Both the position numbers and the translations under genes were made by a program. A stretch of 64,000 nucleotides of DNA from Flammeovirga sp. SJP92 (lineage in GTDB: Bacteria > Bacteroidota > Bacteroidia > Cytophagales > Flammeovirgaceae): NCBI RefSeq assembly GCF_001583495.1, contig NZ_LQAQ01000093.1:558001-622000 (forward strand). Reading direction: 5' to 3'. Below are positions 9,120-18,248 of the stretch, piece after piece (the stretch's first letter is position 1; each line of letters starts with the position of its first letter). The notes beneath the pieces were generated by a model, which saw only the letters and a list, made by a program, of their open reading frames with translations, was not told where the DNA came from and ran no database searches.

Positions 9120-9626
9120 CTAAATCAGTTCAACATCCAATACCCTCAACGTTTTACCAGAATAATTTCCGGCACTTGAATACAGGTATTCATCAGGTTC
9201 ATTGACTATTCCCTCTTTGAGAGGATTATCATGAATATAATTTAGCTTTTGAGAAAGTGAATCAGAGCTCGTAAGTATCTTTGGACAATTATACTGTTGC
9301 CAAAATTGATACCTGGTATTATTTTTATTTCTTTGACCTGTTTTTTCAAACATCCAAATCAACCATTTTTTCCTACTCTCACCAGGATTGTCTTTAATTG
9401 CATTGATGATTTTAAGAGACGTAAACTTCTTCATATCTCTAAGGATATATTCCAGCTTATTATCTTCATTATTAGATATTATCAGATGAATATGATTGGT
9501 CATAATAACGTAAGCATGTAACGCCAATCCTTTATTTTTTTGACAGTATTTCAAGCTATCAATAATGATGTCCTTGTATTCTTTTCTTGTAAAAACATCA
9601 ATCCAATGAACTACAGTTAGAGTCAC
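9120..9626 (-). CDS. REP-associated tyrosine transposase (RAYT), N-terminus interrupted
   Basis: This is a single-stranded DNA transposase of the IS200/IS605 Y1 superfamily, RAYT branch. The HUH motif is TNHIHLII, and the C-terminal part has the NYIHDNPL segment and YLYSSAGNY typical of the group. REP-like hairpins in inverted orientation flank it, as expected for this family. The open frame starts at a GTG at 9626, but the family N-terminus continues upstream in the same frame: ATG at 9671, then SRKYKILD, a TAG at 9644-9642, then TKCYF leading into VTLTVVHW. The gene is therefore probably inactivated by a nonsense mutation, or expressed as a shortened protein from GTG. Confidence 0.8.
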   Translation of the reverse strand: MTLTVVHWIDVFTRKEYKDIIIDSLKYCQKNKGLALHAYVIMTNHIHLIISNNEDNKLEYILRDMKKFTSLKIINAIKDNPGESRKKWLIWMFEKTGQRNKNNTRYQFWQQYNCPKILTSSDSLSQKLNYIHDNPLKEGIVNEPDEYLYSSAGNYSGKTLRVLDVELI

Positions 9627-9742
9627 AAAATAGCATTTAGTCTAATCTAGAATTTTGTATTTTCTACTCATTTTGAATCGTTATTGTAATAGTTAGTTTT
9701 TAATGTCACAACTTTGAGCATGTGAGCTTTTCTTGTGGAGCT

Positions 9743-9807
9743 ATAAGTCTACAGACTTATTAAAAATACCAGCACAAGTCTCGCCTACGGCTTAAGACTT
9801 GCGCTAG
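9743..9807 (-). repeat. REP-like element, right of the RAYT gene
   Basis: This is an inverted copy of the element at 9010-9073. ATAAGTCT-AC-AGACTTAT at 9743-9760 is followed by an 11-bp imperfect stem between 9771 and 9806. Compared with the left copy, the inner base pairs of the stem have changed together (G-C against C-G), so pairing is preserved. Confidence 0.75.
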
Positions 9808-9826
9808 TTCTATAGTTTTTATTTTC

Positions 9827-11905
9827 TTATCGATCAATCGCCACCATCTGCTCTGGAGCTACTACGGCGAAAATTGTCGCATATTCAAATGCTACTTCCT
9901 TAAAACGCTGGAAACGACCTGAAGCACCGCTGTGCCCTGCGTCCATATTTGTCTTAAGCATAATGTAATTATCACTTGTACTTTCCTCACGAAGTTTGGC
10001 TACCCATTTTGTAGGCTCCCAGTATTGTACTTGAGAATCATGCAAGCCAGAAGTAACTAACATATGCGGATACTCTTTTTTCTCGACTTGATCATAAGGA
10101 GAATAAGACAGCATATAATCGTAATATTTCTTTTCATTTGGATTACCCCACTCGTCATATTCACCTGTAGTCAATGGAATAGATTCGTCCAACATTGTGG
10201 TAACTACATCCACAAACGGTACATCTGAGATGACGAATTTATAAAGATCAGGACGGGCGTTTACCACAGCACCCATCAATAATCCACCGGCAGAACCACC
10301 ATTGATCACAAACTTTTCTGCAGAAGTATATTTTTCCTCAATCAAGAATTCTGAACAAGCGATGAAATCGTTGAAAGTATTTTTCTTTTTCAACATTTTA
10401 CCGTCTTCATACCAAGCTCTTCCCAAATCTTCTCCTCCTCTGATATGAGCAATTGCGAAAGCAAAACCTCTTTCCATCAAACTGATTCTTGATGGTGAAA
10501 AGGCAACATCATAAGAAATACCATAAGAGCCGTAACCTGTCATGTACAGTGGATTTTGGCCGTTCAACTCAAATCCTTTTTTATACACTACAGAAATAGG
10601 CACTTTTACGCCATCTTTTGCAGTAGCATACAAACGCTTTGCTTCGTAATCCTGTGGATCAAATTTGCCTAAAACTTTTTGCTGCTTTAATAATACCTTT
10701 GATCGGTCCACCATATTGTAATCATATTCTGAATAAGGTGTAGTCAAAGAATTATAGCCAAAACGTAAGATATCTGTATTGAAATCAGGATTGGCACCAG
10801 ACCATGCACTGTAAGTCTCTTCACCGAAATCTAAATAATGCTCAGATCCATCTTCCCATTTAATGATACGGATATGCACCAAACCGTCTCTTCTTTCCTC
10901 AATTACATAGAAGTTTTTGAAGATATCCAAGCCTTCAAGAAGTGTATCTGTTCTGTGAGCAATTACTTCTTCCCAATTGTTCTTATCTGTAGTATCAGCA
11001 TCTTCTGCCACTTTCATCAATCGGAAGTTTTTGGCATTCCAGTTGGTCACAATATAAAAATGACCGTTGAAATGAGATACGCTGTATTCGTGCTCTCTTT
11101 CTCTAGGAATGAAAGGTTTGAACTCACCAAATGGATTATTGGCTTTCAAGATTCTCATTTCGGTTGTCAGTGTAGATCCTGATTCGATTACTAAGTATTC
11201 TCTTGATTTCGTTCTTCGAACTCCAATCCAGAAAGTATCGTCTTTTTCTTCATATACCACCACGTCTTCTGATTGAGGAGTACCTAAAGTATGTCTCCAT
11301 ACTTTATCAGGGCGCAATGTTTCTTTATCTTGAGTAGTGTAAAAAACTGTTTTACCATCAGCAGCCCAAACTGCATCGCCAGTCGTTTCTTCTAAAACGT
11401 CTTCAAGGTTTTTGCCTGTTGCCAGATCCCTGAAACGAACCGTATATATTCTTCTTCCAACAATATCCTCTGCATAGGCAATCTTATTTTGATCTTCACC
11501 AACTGTCAAGCCACCTATTTTAAAGTAAGACTTGTCTTTTGCTTCAATATTCGCGTCAATCAAAATTTCTTCTTCCGCTTCCAATGAACCTTTTTTACGG
11601 CAGTAAATCGGATATTCCCCTCCTTCTATATATCGCACATAGTAATAGTAATCTCTTGCTTTATAAGGCACCGATTCATCTTTCTCTTGAATACGTCCTT
11701 TCAGCTCTTCGAACAAATCTTCTTCAAATTGCTTGTGCTCAGACATTACATCTTCAATATATTTATTTTCAGCATTGAGATAATCAATCACCTCTTGGTT
11801 TTCTCTGTCTCGCATCCAATAATATGGGTCAACTCTTTGGTCTCCGTGTTTCTCTAATATTTTCGGCTCTTTTCGAGCTACAGGGGGTTGGATATTTTTA
11901 TTCAT
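9827..11905 (-). CDS. ptrB: S9 family peptidase, oligopeptidase B type
   Basis: The 692-residue protein has the two-part structure of prolyl-oligopeptidase relatives: an N-terminal beta-propeller (about residues 70-400) and a C-terminal alpha/beta-hydrolase. The catalytic triad can be placed at Ser538 (GGSAGG), Asp623 (LHDSQVQYWEP) and His658 (AGHSGASGR). Oligopeptidase B cleaves short peptides after basic residues in the cytoplasm. No signal peptide is seen, in line with that. The HIRGGEDLGRAWYEDGK segment is typical of the subfamily. A -7 promoter match lies about 20 bp upstream of the ATG. Confidence 0.93.
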   Translation of the reverse strand: MNKNIQPPVARKEPKILEKHGDQRVDPYYWMRDRENQEVIDYLNAENKYIEDVMSEHKQFEEDLFEELKGRIQEKDESVPYKARDYYYYVRYIEGGEYPIYCRKKGSLEAEEEILIDANIEAKDKSYFKIGGLTVGEDQNKIAYAEDIVGRRIYTVRFRDLATGKNLEDVLEETTGDAVWAADGKTVFYTTQDKETLRPDKVWRHTLGTPQSEDVVVYEEKDDTFWIGVRRTKSREYLVIESGSTLTTEMRILKANNPFGEFKPFIPREREHEYSVSHFNGHFYIVTNWNAKNFRLMKVAEDADTTDKNNWEEVIAHRTDTLLEGLDIFKNFYVIEERRDGLVHIRIIKWEDGSEHYLDFGEETYSAWSGANPDFNTDILRFGYNSLTTPYSEYDYNMVDRSKVLLKQQKVLGKFDPQDYEAKRLYATAKDGVKVPISVVYKKGFELNGQNPLYMTGYGSYGISYDVAFSPSRISLMERGFAFAIAHIRGGEDLGRAWYEDGKMLKKKNTFNDFIACSEFLIEEKYTSAEKFVINGGSAGGLLMGAVVNARPDLYKFVISDVPFVDVVTTMLDESIPLTTGEYDEWGNPNEKKYYDYMLSYSPYDQVEKKEYPHMLVTSGLHDSQVQYWEPTKWVAKLREESTSDNYIMLKTNMDAGHSGASGRFQRFKEVAFEYATIFAVVAPEQMVAIDR

Positions 11906-11923
11906 ATTTATGTCTTTATCCTA

Positions 11924-11931
11924 CAAAAGTA
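11924..11931 (-). promoter_or_regulatory. Putative -7 element for the S9 peptidase
   Basis: The minus strand reads TACTTTTG, matching TAnnTTTG, 19 bp before the start codon, which predicts a very short leader. Confidence 0.5.
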
Positions 11932-12179
11932 ATCAGTTCTTAAAATAAGTGAGCATTCACGCAACCTTTTATTCTTCAAATCCAAAGTTTACTGAAAATG
12001 AACACATTAGCTGTTCAAACAATGTATTTACTGTTCGGTTTCGAACGGACTATTTTACTTAAAAACAGAAATTACAACTTTAAAATATTGATCTACAGTT
12101 ACTTATGTTTTTATGGCACAGATATAGAATAATAGTTAGTGTGTCAAATTAATTTCAAAAAACATAATTCTTAAATATC

Positions 12180-12587
12180 ATGAAAACTATTTTCTTAACT
12201 CTTACATTATTAATCTCAAGTTTTGTTTCAGTATTCGCTAATACTTCTGATTTAGAAGCACCCAACGATGAAAAAAGTGCTATGTTAATGAAGAAGGTTC
12301 AAAAAGCAGAGAAAAATGATTGGGTCACTTTAAAAGACGCCGCTTTATTTACAATCAACTGGAATGGTGATTTGGAAATAGCGAAGCAATGGATTGACAA
12401 AGCTATCAAAATCGATAAAAATGCTTTGACATTAGAAGTTTTGGGTGATTACTACATCAGAACTGGCAATGTAGAAAAAGCAACTGAAACCTATTTCAAT
12501 GCACTTGAAGAAGGAGTTACGAATTTAGGGAAAGAAGATATGGAACGTATCCAACGTAAGGTTTTAGTATACGCTCGAATGAAATAA
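12180..12587 (+). CDS. Small exported TPR-like protein
   Basis: This 135-residue protein begins with a Sec signal peptide (LTLTLLISSFVSVFA, cleavage likely before NTSD). The mature part contains helical pairs resembling tetratricopeptide repeats: AKQWIDKAIKIDKNALTLEVLGDYYIRTGNVEKATETYFNALEEG spans one and a half units by pattern. It is probably periplasmic and may bind a partner protein; no enzyme motif is visible. It is followed by a strong terminator, so it is likely transcribed alone. No close family is recognised. Confidence 0.72.
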   Translation: MKTIFLTLTLLISSFVSVFANTSDLEAPNDEKSAMLMKKVQKAEKNDWVTLKDAALFTINWNGDLEIAKQWIDKAIKIDKNALTLEVLGDYYIRTGNVEKATETYFNALEEGVTNLGKEDMERIQRKVLVYARMK

Positions 12588-12643
12588 ACGCGATTTGGAA
12601 TCAAGGTATTCCGATGACTATCATATATTCATAACACTCATGA

Positions 12644-12676
12644 AGCCAAGAGGTTTAGTTTGCCTCTTGGCTTTTT
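12644..12676 (+). terminator. Intrinsic terminator after the TPR-like gene
   Basis: A perfect 10-bp stem (AGCCAAGAGG with CCTCTTGGCT, 9-nt loop) is followed by a T-tract. Confidence 0.87.
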
Positions 12677-12745
12677 CTTTTTTATATTGATTTGTCTTAA
12701 ATAAGTAAACTTAAATTATAAACGATTCTAGCTAACGATTCTCTC

Positions 12746-14038
12746 ATGAAAGAAGACTTTCTATACTTCATTTGGAAGTTTCAATATTTCAATGCTATAG
12801 CCTTACAGACAGATCAAGGCGAACCTTTAGAAATTATCTCTCCTGGCTTACAAAATCATGATGCAGGCCCCGATTTTCTGAATGCTCACATCCGAATTAA
12901 TACCATAGACTGGCATGGAAATATCGAAATCCATATCAAAGCATCTGATTGGAAAAAACATCAGCACTCCAAAAACAAAGCCTATGACAATGTCATTCTT
13001 CATGTAGTCTGGGAAAATGATTTTGACGTCATCCGCAGTGATCAGTCCATTGTGCCTACATTTAGCACAGAAAATTTCATTCAAAAACAAGTTTTCATTA
13101 AGTATCAATCTTTTCTTTTTAATGAAGATGAAATCACTTGTGGAAGTCAGCTGGAAAATATCTCCAGACTTCATAAGTTAGCAATGCTTGACCGTGTTTT
13201 TCTGGAAAGAATAGAAAGAAAAGCCAGCAGGATACTCTTACAGCTTCAAAATTCAAATAGAGATTGGGAAGAATGTACTTACAGAACTCTTGCCGAATAC
13301 TTCGGTTTCAAAGTCAATAATGATGCTTTTCAACGACTTTCATCCATTGTGCCTATCCGATTATTAAAACTTCATGCTTATCAACCTGCTCAGGTGGAGG
13401 CTTTTCTGTTTGGGTCTGCAGGATTTTTATCTGAAAAACCAGACGATCCCTACATGATGAAACTGTATAAAGAGTATCAGTTTTTAAGTCATAAATATTC
13501 CATCAAAGAAAAAGAAATGAAAGTGCAAGAATGGAAATTCCTCAGGTTACGCCCTGCCAACTTCCCTACGATTAGAATTGCTCAGTTAGCAAGTATCATT
13601 ATAAATATTCCTCATTTATGCTCTGCATTTCTGCATATTTCCTCTTTGGAAAGTTTTATACGGTTTATGCAACATCCTACCTCTGAATACTGGCATTCTC
13701 ACTATCATTTCAATAAAAAATCAAAAAAGCCAATCAGTGCATTTGTGGGAAAATCAGCACTTCAATCATTACTTGTAAATGTCGTTATCCCACTTCAGTT
13801 TGCCTATGGCACAGACAGAAACGAAAGCCGATACAAGGAGAAAGCCATTCAGCTGCTAGAATCTATTCCTGCGGAAAATAATAAATACACAAAGATCTGG
13901 AAAACATATGCCATCAAAAATAATTCGTCCTTGGATTCTCAAGGTTTGATTGAATTGTACACCCAATACTGTCAGAATAACAGGTGTTTGGAGTGTAGTA
14001 TTGGTGTTCAGATTTTAAGTTCTAAAAATAAGCATTAA
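12746..14038 (+). CDS. DUF2851 family protein
   Basis: The 430-residue sequence matches my memory of DUF2851, a family found widely in Bacteroidota. The conserved N-terminal stretch is present: EDFLYFIWKFQYF, ISPGLQNHDAGPDF, WHGNIEIHI and ILHVVWEND. A cysteine cluster near the C-terminus (CQNNRCLECSIG) is also usual. The aspartate/glutamate pattern GPDF...GNIEIH resembles the metal-binding core of nucleases, but that is inference; no function is established to my knowledge. No signal peptide is seen. Confidence 0.82.
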   Translation: MKEDFLYFIWKFQYFNAIALQTDQGEPLEIISPGLQNHDAGPDFLNAHIRINTIDWHGNIEIHIKASDWKKHQHSKNKAYDNVILHVVWENDFDVIRSDQSIVPTFSTENFIQKQVFIKYQSFLFNEDEITCGSQLENISRLHKLAMLDRVFLERIERKASRILLQLQNSNRDWEECTYRTLAEYFGFKVNNDAFQRLSSIVPIRLLKLHAYQPAQVEAFLFGSAGFLSEKPDDPYMMKLYKEYQFLSHKYSIKEKEMKVQEWKFLRLRPANFPTIRIAQLASIIINIPHLCSAFLHISSLESFIRFMQHPTSEYWHSHYHFNKKSKKPISAFVGKSALQSLLVNVVIPLQFAYGTDRNESRYKEKAIQLLESIPAENNKYTKIWKTYAIKNNSSLDSQGLIELYTQYCQNNRCLECSIGVQILSSKNKH

Positions 14039-14046
14039 CACTTCGA

Positions 14047-14080
14047 TACATGAACATGTAATCATAAGTCTGTATATTTG
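14047..14080 (+). promoter_or_regulatory. Promoter and possible operator of the ArsR-type gene
   Basis: TATATTTG at 14073-14080 matches the -7 element 20 bp before the start codon. A perfect palindrome, TACATG-AA-CATGTA, lies at 14047-14060, 13 bp upstream of that element, where a bound regulator would block polymerase. ArsR-type repressors usually bind such dyads in their own promoter. Confidence 0.5.
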
Positions 14081-14099
14081 TGTTTTCCATCACATATAA

Positions 14100-14399
14100 A
14101 TGTTTTCTATGGAACACGACAAGATTGAAAAAGCAGCTTTTATTTTAAAGACCATTGCACATCCCGTTAGACTAAGAATATTAGAATTATTGGATTGTAC
14201 CAACCGTCTTTCTGTAAGTGAGATTTGTTCAAAGTTGAATTGTGAGCAATCTTTGACTTCTCATCATTTATCGAATATGAAACTGAAAGGTATTTTATCT
14301 TCTCAAAGGGAGGGAAAGAATATTTATTACTCTTTAAAAGAAAAGTCAGTAGTGAATATTATTTCTTGTCTGGAGGACTGCGACTGCAATATGGGTTAA
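14100..14399 (+). CDS. ArsR family winged-helix regulator
   Basis: The 99 residues form one ArsR-type winged helix: FILKTIAHPVRLRILELL, then SVSEICSKLNCEQSLTSHHLSNMKLKGIL as the DNA-binding helices, and REGKNIYYSL as the wing. Cys-containing metal sites are possible: one cysteine in KLNCEQ, and a cluster CLEDCDC at the C-terminus. The usual ELxVCD motif reads SVSEICS here. Metal or redox sensing is therefore possible but not shown. The stop codon overlaps the stop of the convergent outer membrane gene by 3-4 bp. A palindrome upstream may be its operator. Confidence 0.87.
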   Translation: MFSMEHDKIEKAAFILKTIAHPVRLRILELLDCTNRLSVSEICSKLNCEQSLTSHHLSNMKLKGILSSQREGKNIYYSLKEKSVVNIISCLEDCDCNMG

Positions 14400-15913
14400 A
14401 GGTCTACGAGGTAGTACAGATAGAAACCACCACCCCGGCCATGTCTGTTGAACGAATATTCAAACTTTATAACTGAGCTGTAAAAAGTCACAAAGTCCAA
14501 TCCAAAACCATATCCTAACAATGGTGTATTGGTTAATGATGCGTTGGAAGGATTTACCTCTGGGAAATCTACGTACCCAGCATCAATATATGCTTTAAAA
14601 AGAATATCTATTGGAACTCTTTTCGCATGTTTTGATTTAATGATATTCTGGAAATTAAATGCTGTTGATAATGCTCTGAACTTCAATTCATTCTTTAGAA
14701 TCACAGCATTTTGCCCATCAATCACATAGTTATCATAGCCTCTTACAAATAAATTGTCGTATCCCACTGCTCTCATTTTGTTGTAAGGCATCTTATCTGG
14801 ATAACCTAATTTACCCGCAAAACCTAATGAGTAATAGAGTCTTTTCACTTTATCTAAAGACCAGAATTTATACGCTGACCACTCCATCACCACTGCGTTA
14901 AGATCTTCGAAAATACCTAATCCCATTTTCTCTAATCCTAGCTTCACGTAATATCCATTGAGTGGATAACTCGTAATATCTCTTTTATCTCTTGTGTAAG
15001 TATATCCAAGTGAAAAATATCTTAGTCGGGTTCTTCCATCCAAGAAAAAATCTGGATTCAACATTGCCACTGTATCAGCAACTTGATCATGATCAAATCG
15101 AAGAGAGAAGTTATGATGATCATAAAAACCGTATCTCTTACCAAAGTTGACCACACCGTTCCATGACCTTCTCAACACTTCTGTGTCATTTTCCACTTCC
15201 ACAAAAATATTGTCCTCAGTTTTATAGGCTACGGTTGTTTCTTCCTTAAAAGTTCCTGAAAAAGAAAGGCTGGTTTTTTGTTTTTTATCAATATAAGGAA
15301 ATGAGTAACCGACACTGAACTGTCTTGAAAAACCTAATTTAATCAATACATCCAACGTTTCATTACGCCCACGCATATTACGCTGTTTAAAGTCTAGTCC
15401 ATATTGGATTCTTCCAAGGTCTGCATCTCTATTATTCCACCATTCATTGAAGCTTCTATCTGCCAATTCCAGAAGCGGCACAGGCCAAGTATACCACCTT
15501 TCAACCATAATGAATTCTATGTTGATGGAATCCTCTTGCACTTCTATCACCATGACATCCACAGTCTCAAAAAGCTGGGTATTGAAAACTTTATTTCTTT
15601 CGGTGGTAATGTATTGTTTTATATTTTTTTTGGGCACAAGACCGCCCTCCTTAATATCAAGCTCTCGGTTGATAATCTGTGGCTTAGTTTTATTGAGACC
15701 AACAAAGTTGATTTTATTGATATGAACATACCCCACAGTATCAGCGTCATATTGATCCAGTCCGGTGAGTAGCAGATCATTTTGTGCACAAACTGGTTGA
15801 GTTAATGATAACAAAAAGGTAAAAAAAATCACCTTAATGAACAGTGCTATAATGGGAGTTCTATATATATTTGTTTCTAATTTAATCACTACGGCTTGTT
15901 GTAAAAAAATCAA
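14396..15913 (-). CDS. BamA/TamA-like outer membrane protein with a POTRA domain
   Basis: The protein has an N-terminal hydrophobic export signal (ALFIKVIFFTFLLSLTQPVCA), one POTRA-like domain (about residues 60-135, containing NKINFVGLNKTKPQII), and a C-terminal region of alternating strands ending in YSFNRHGRGGGFYLYYLVDL, with the terminal aromatic pattern of Omp85 barrels. At 505 residues it is shorter than BamA and has a single POTRA. Such small members occur widely in Bacteroidota, but their substrate is unknown. The start is uncertain: the open frame begins at TTG (15913), with a GTG at 15889 as the alternative; no ATG exists before the signal. Confidence 0.78.
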   Translation of the reverse strand: MIFLQQAVVIKLETNIYRTPIIALFIKVIFFTFLLSLTQPVCAQNDLLLTGLDQYDADTVGYVHINKINFVGLNKTKPQIINRELDIKEGGLVPKKNIKQYITTERNKVFNTQLFETVDVMVIEVQEDSINIEFIMVERWYTWPVPLLELADRSFNEWWNNRDADLGRIQYGLDFKQRNMRGRNETLDVLIKLGFSRQFSVGYSFPYIDKKQKTSLSFSGTFKEETTVAYKTEDNIFVEVENDTEVLRRSWNGVVNFGKRYGFYDHHNFSLRFDHDQVADTVAMLNPDFFLDGRTRLRYFSLGYTYTRDKRDITSYPLNGYYVKLGLEKMGLGIFEDLNAVVMEWSAYKFWSLDKVKRLYYSLGFAGKLGYPDKMPYNKMRAVGYDNLFVRGYDNYVIDGQNAVILKNELKFRALSTAFNFQNIIKSKHAKRVPIDILFKAYIDAGYVDFPEVNPSNASLTNTPLLGYGFGLDFVTFYSSVIKFEYSFNRHGRGGGFYLYYLVDL

Positions 15914-15973
15914 GCATTTATATCTAAGTTTAATATTGTCACTCTAAAGATAGAAAAAGCACAATTAGTCGGT

Positions 15974-16008
15974 TATATTTGTATTAACTTCAACTAGAGT
16001 GACTCTAG
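15974..16008 (+). promoter_or_regulatory. Putative promoter of the SpoIIE-type phosphatase, with palindrome
   Basis: TATATTTG at 15974-15981 matches TAnnTTTG. A perfect 15-bp palindrome, CTAGAGT-G-ACTCTAG, lies just downstream at 15994-16008 in the expected leader, and could be an operator or a small hairpin. Start codon at 16120. Confidence 0.4.
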
Positions 16009-16119
16009 AATATTAAGTTTGCTAATATAATATGCTTTTTTAGGGTAGGCACATATTATACCAAGTATTTTTAATTTAAAAAGACAGTTATTATTAATAA
16101 GGCAGCAAAAATAAATGAT

Positions 16120-18162
16120 ATGTTCAGTTACAAGAGCATTAAACGCATCAGTACTATTGCTAGTATTGTCAGTTGGATACTCTTGTTGATGATTGGTGTT
16201 CGTGAACAATACCTCACTGATTACAATATCGCCCATGCCCCATTCCCTTCATTTGTAAAAGGTTTGATCCTGAATATCTGGATTATTTCTTCTTACTTTT
16301 TGATATGGCTTTATTTTCAGCCAAAAGAACGGGATTTTCAGGGGTTATTATGGCAGATTTTTGTTGTTGCATTACTGTCTACCTTACTCTCCATGGGGGT
16401 AAATCTTCTCCTGACATGGCTCAGAGATGAATTAAAATACAATCTCCCTTTCCTCTACGCTATTTTCTTCCATATTGAATTTTCCCTTTTGATGACACTG
16501 TTAATCAGTACTTTTGTCACCTGGAAGAAATTAATTTTATTCGAACAAACACAGTTTACACATTATACATGGCTTGCATTTGAAATCTTTTTGGGATTGA
16601 CAATGCTGGCTCACTTTGTCAGAATTGGAACTATTGATGATGTTTATTTCAAAATCCCAATTGCATTTCTGATCATTTGGATTTTAATGATTTCAATTAA
16701 TGTAAGGTGGGTTCCACATCTCAATTTCCAACAAAAAGTACAAGGCATTTTCAAGCTGGCTTTCATCATGCTGGCGTTTAGTTATTTTGTCGCAAGCTTC
16801 AGATTCTACTTTTATGAGCAGTCTTTGATCAGTGATGATCTAATCAAGAACTTATTCCCAGTTACACTTTTCCTTTTTGTATTTGTGTATGCTGTATCCG
16901 CTGCGTTATTCATGCTTTTTAGCTTACCAACCTCTTCTGTTTTTGAGAAAAAGGAACAAGAAATAAGTAGTTTCAGGGACTTGAGCTTGGCAGTAAGGGA
17001 TGGTAAACAGGACACTGATGTTTATAAAGTATTATTGCATAGTTCACTGAAAAGTATTCAAGCTGACGCTGGATGGATCATTGACAATGAATTCAATGTG
17101 AAGGTCATTTACGGAATCGATAAAGAAGATATTCTGATTGTCAATCAAGATCTGAAAGATGCGGAATACAATGGATCACAGCCTATCAAACTGAATTTCC
17201 AACCCTATTTCCGTAAGGAGAATGTCAATAGAAATTACCGTTCAATCATTGCCCTGCCCATTATTGTAGATAGTGAAGTCAAAAGTTCTTTGGTATTAGT
17301 GAAACGCCTTCATAATGCCATTGACTCTGTAATGCAATCAACGGTCAACACCTATGTTGCTCAAGCCGGAATTGCACTTTTCAACCTTGACCTCCTTTCT
17401 AATGCGGTAAAGAATGAAGTGTACAAAAACAGTATGCAGATTGCCAAACAAACGCAGGAAGCATTGATGCCTAAGAAACAGGAAATCAATGAGAATATTG
17501 AGGTTTATGTTACTTGGGAGCCCGCCATTGTGGTTGGGGGAGACTATTATGACATGCACCGTCTCAATGACAATGAAGTAAGTTTTATCATTGCAGATGT
17601 ATCAGGAAAAGGACCTAAGGCCGCTTTCAATATGGCTCAAATGAAAGGCATTTATCATTCATTGGCCCGTGAAGAAGGTATAAAACCAGATGAGTTCTTT
17701 ACTAAAGCCAATGCGGCATTGACAGGTTGTATTCAAAGAGATACTTTTATTACGGCCACTTATCTTCATATCAACACTGAATTGCAAAAGGTGGATTATG
17801 CAAGAGCCGGCCACTGCCCTACTTTATATTATAGCAATGAAACCAATGAGGCCACCTTCCTTGACAACAGAGGACTAGGTTTGGGCATCGTTAGAAATAA
17901 CTCATATAAAAAATTCATCCACAATCACGAAATCCATTACCAGCCTGGTGATATAATGATTCTATATACTGATGGTATCACTGAAGCGAGAAGTAAAAAT
18001 GGTGTAGATGAATACGGCTATGATTACATGAAAGCTATCTTAGAGAAGAATAAAGACGAGCCATTGAAAGTGATTGCCAATAAGATTTTATTGGATGTTT
18101 ATAACTTCATGGGCAAAGAAGCCATGGATGATGACTTTACCTTATTGATCATCCGCCTCTAA
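16120..18162 (+). CDS. Membrane-bound GAF/SpoIIE (PP2C-type) serine phosphatase
   Basis: The 680 residues begin with about seven transmembrane helices (residues 10-270), then a GAF-like domain (about 290-430), and a SpoIIE-type PP2C phosphatase domain (about 455-680). The metal-binding aspartates are visible in VVGGDYYDM, FIIADVSGKGPKAA, LYTDGITEA and DDFTLLIIRL. Such proteins dephosphorylate anti-anti-sigma factors or similar partners in response to a membrane or ligand signal. No RsbV/RsbW-like partner gene lies nearby. The N-terminal helices resemble 7TM receptor modules, but no ligand is identified. Confidence 0.88.
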   Translation: MFSYKSIKRISTIASIVSWILLLMIGVREQYLTDYNIAHAPFPSFVKGLILNIWIISSYFLIWLYFQPKERDFQGLLWQIFVVALLSTLLSMGVNLLLTWLRDELKYNLPFLYAIFFHIEFSLLMTLLISTFVTWKKLILFEQTQFTHYTWLAFEIFLGLTMLAHFVRIGTIDDVYFKIPIAFLIIWILMISINVRWVPHLNFQQKVQGIFKLAFIMLAFSYFVASFRFYFYEQSLISDDLIKNLFPVTLFLFVFVYAVSAALFMLFSLPTSSVFEKKEQEISSFRDLSLAVRDGKQDTDVYKVLLHSSLKSIQADAGWIIDNEFNVKVIYGIDKEDILIVNQDLKDAEYNGSQPIKLNFQPYFRKENVNRNYRSIIALPIIVDSEVKSSLVLVKRLHNAIDSVMQSTVNTYVAQAGIALFNLDLLSNAVKNEVYKNSMQIAKQTQEALMPKKQEINENIEVYVTWEPAIVVGGDYYDMHRLNDNEVSFIIADVSGKGPKAAFNMAQMKGIYHSLAREEGIKPDEFFTKANAALTGCIQRDTFITATYLHINTELQKVDYARAGHCPTLYYSNETNEATFLDNRGLGLGIVRNNSYKKFIHNHEIHYQPGDIMILYTDGITEARSKNGVDEYGYDYMKAILEKNKDEPLKVIANKILLDVYNFMGKEAMDDDFTLLIIRL

Positions 18163-18222
18163 AAAATCAAAAATACCAAACAATAACTCTCCTCTTTCTT
18201 TCCTACTTCCTACATCTTATAC

Positions 18223-18230
18223 TACTTTTG
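18223..18230 (+). promoter_or_regulatory. Putative -7 element for the DUF4199-yggS pair
   Basis: TACTTTTG matches TAnnTTTG, 18 bp before the start codon at 18249. Confidence 0.5.
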
Positions 18231-18248
18231 TAGCCTTAAGACTGAATT

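Noticed and set aside
16812-17559. Minus-strand frames inside the SpoIIE phosphatase gene
   Set aside because: The plus-strand protein covers the whole region with clear catalytic motifs; the others are shadows.
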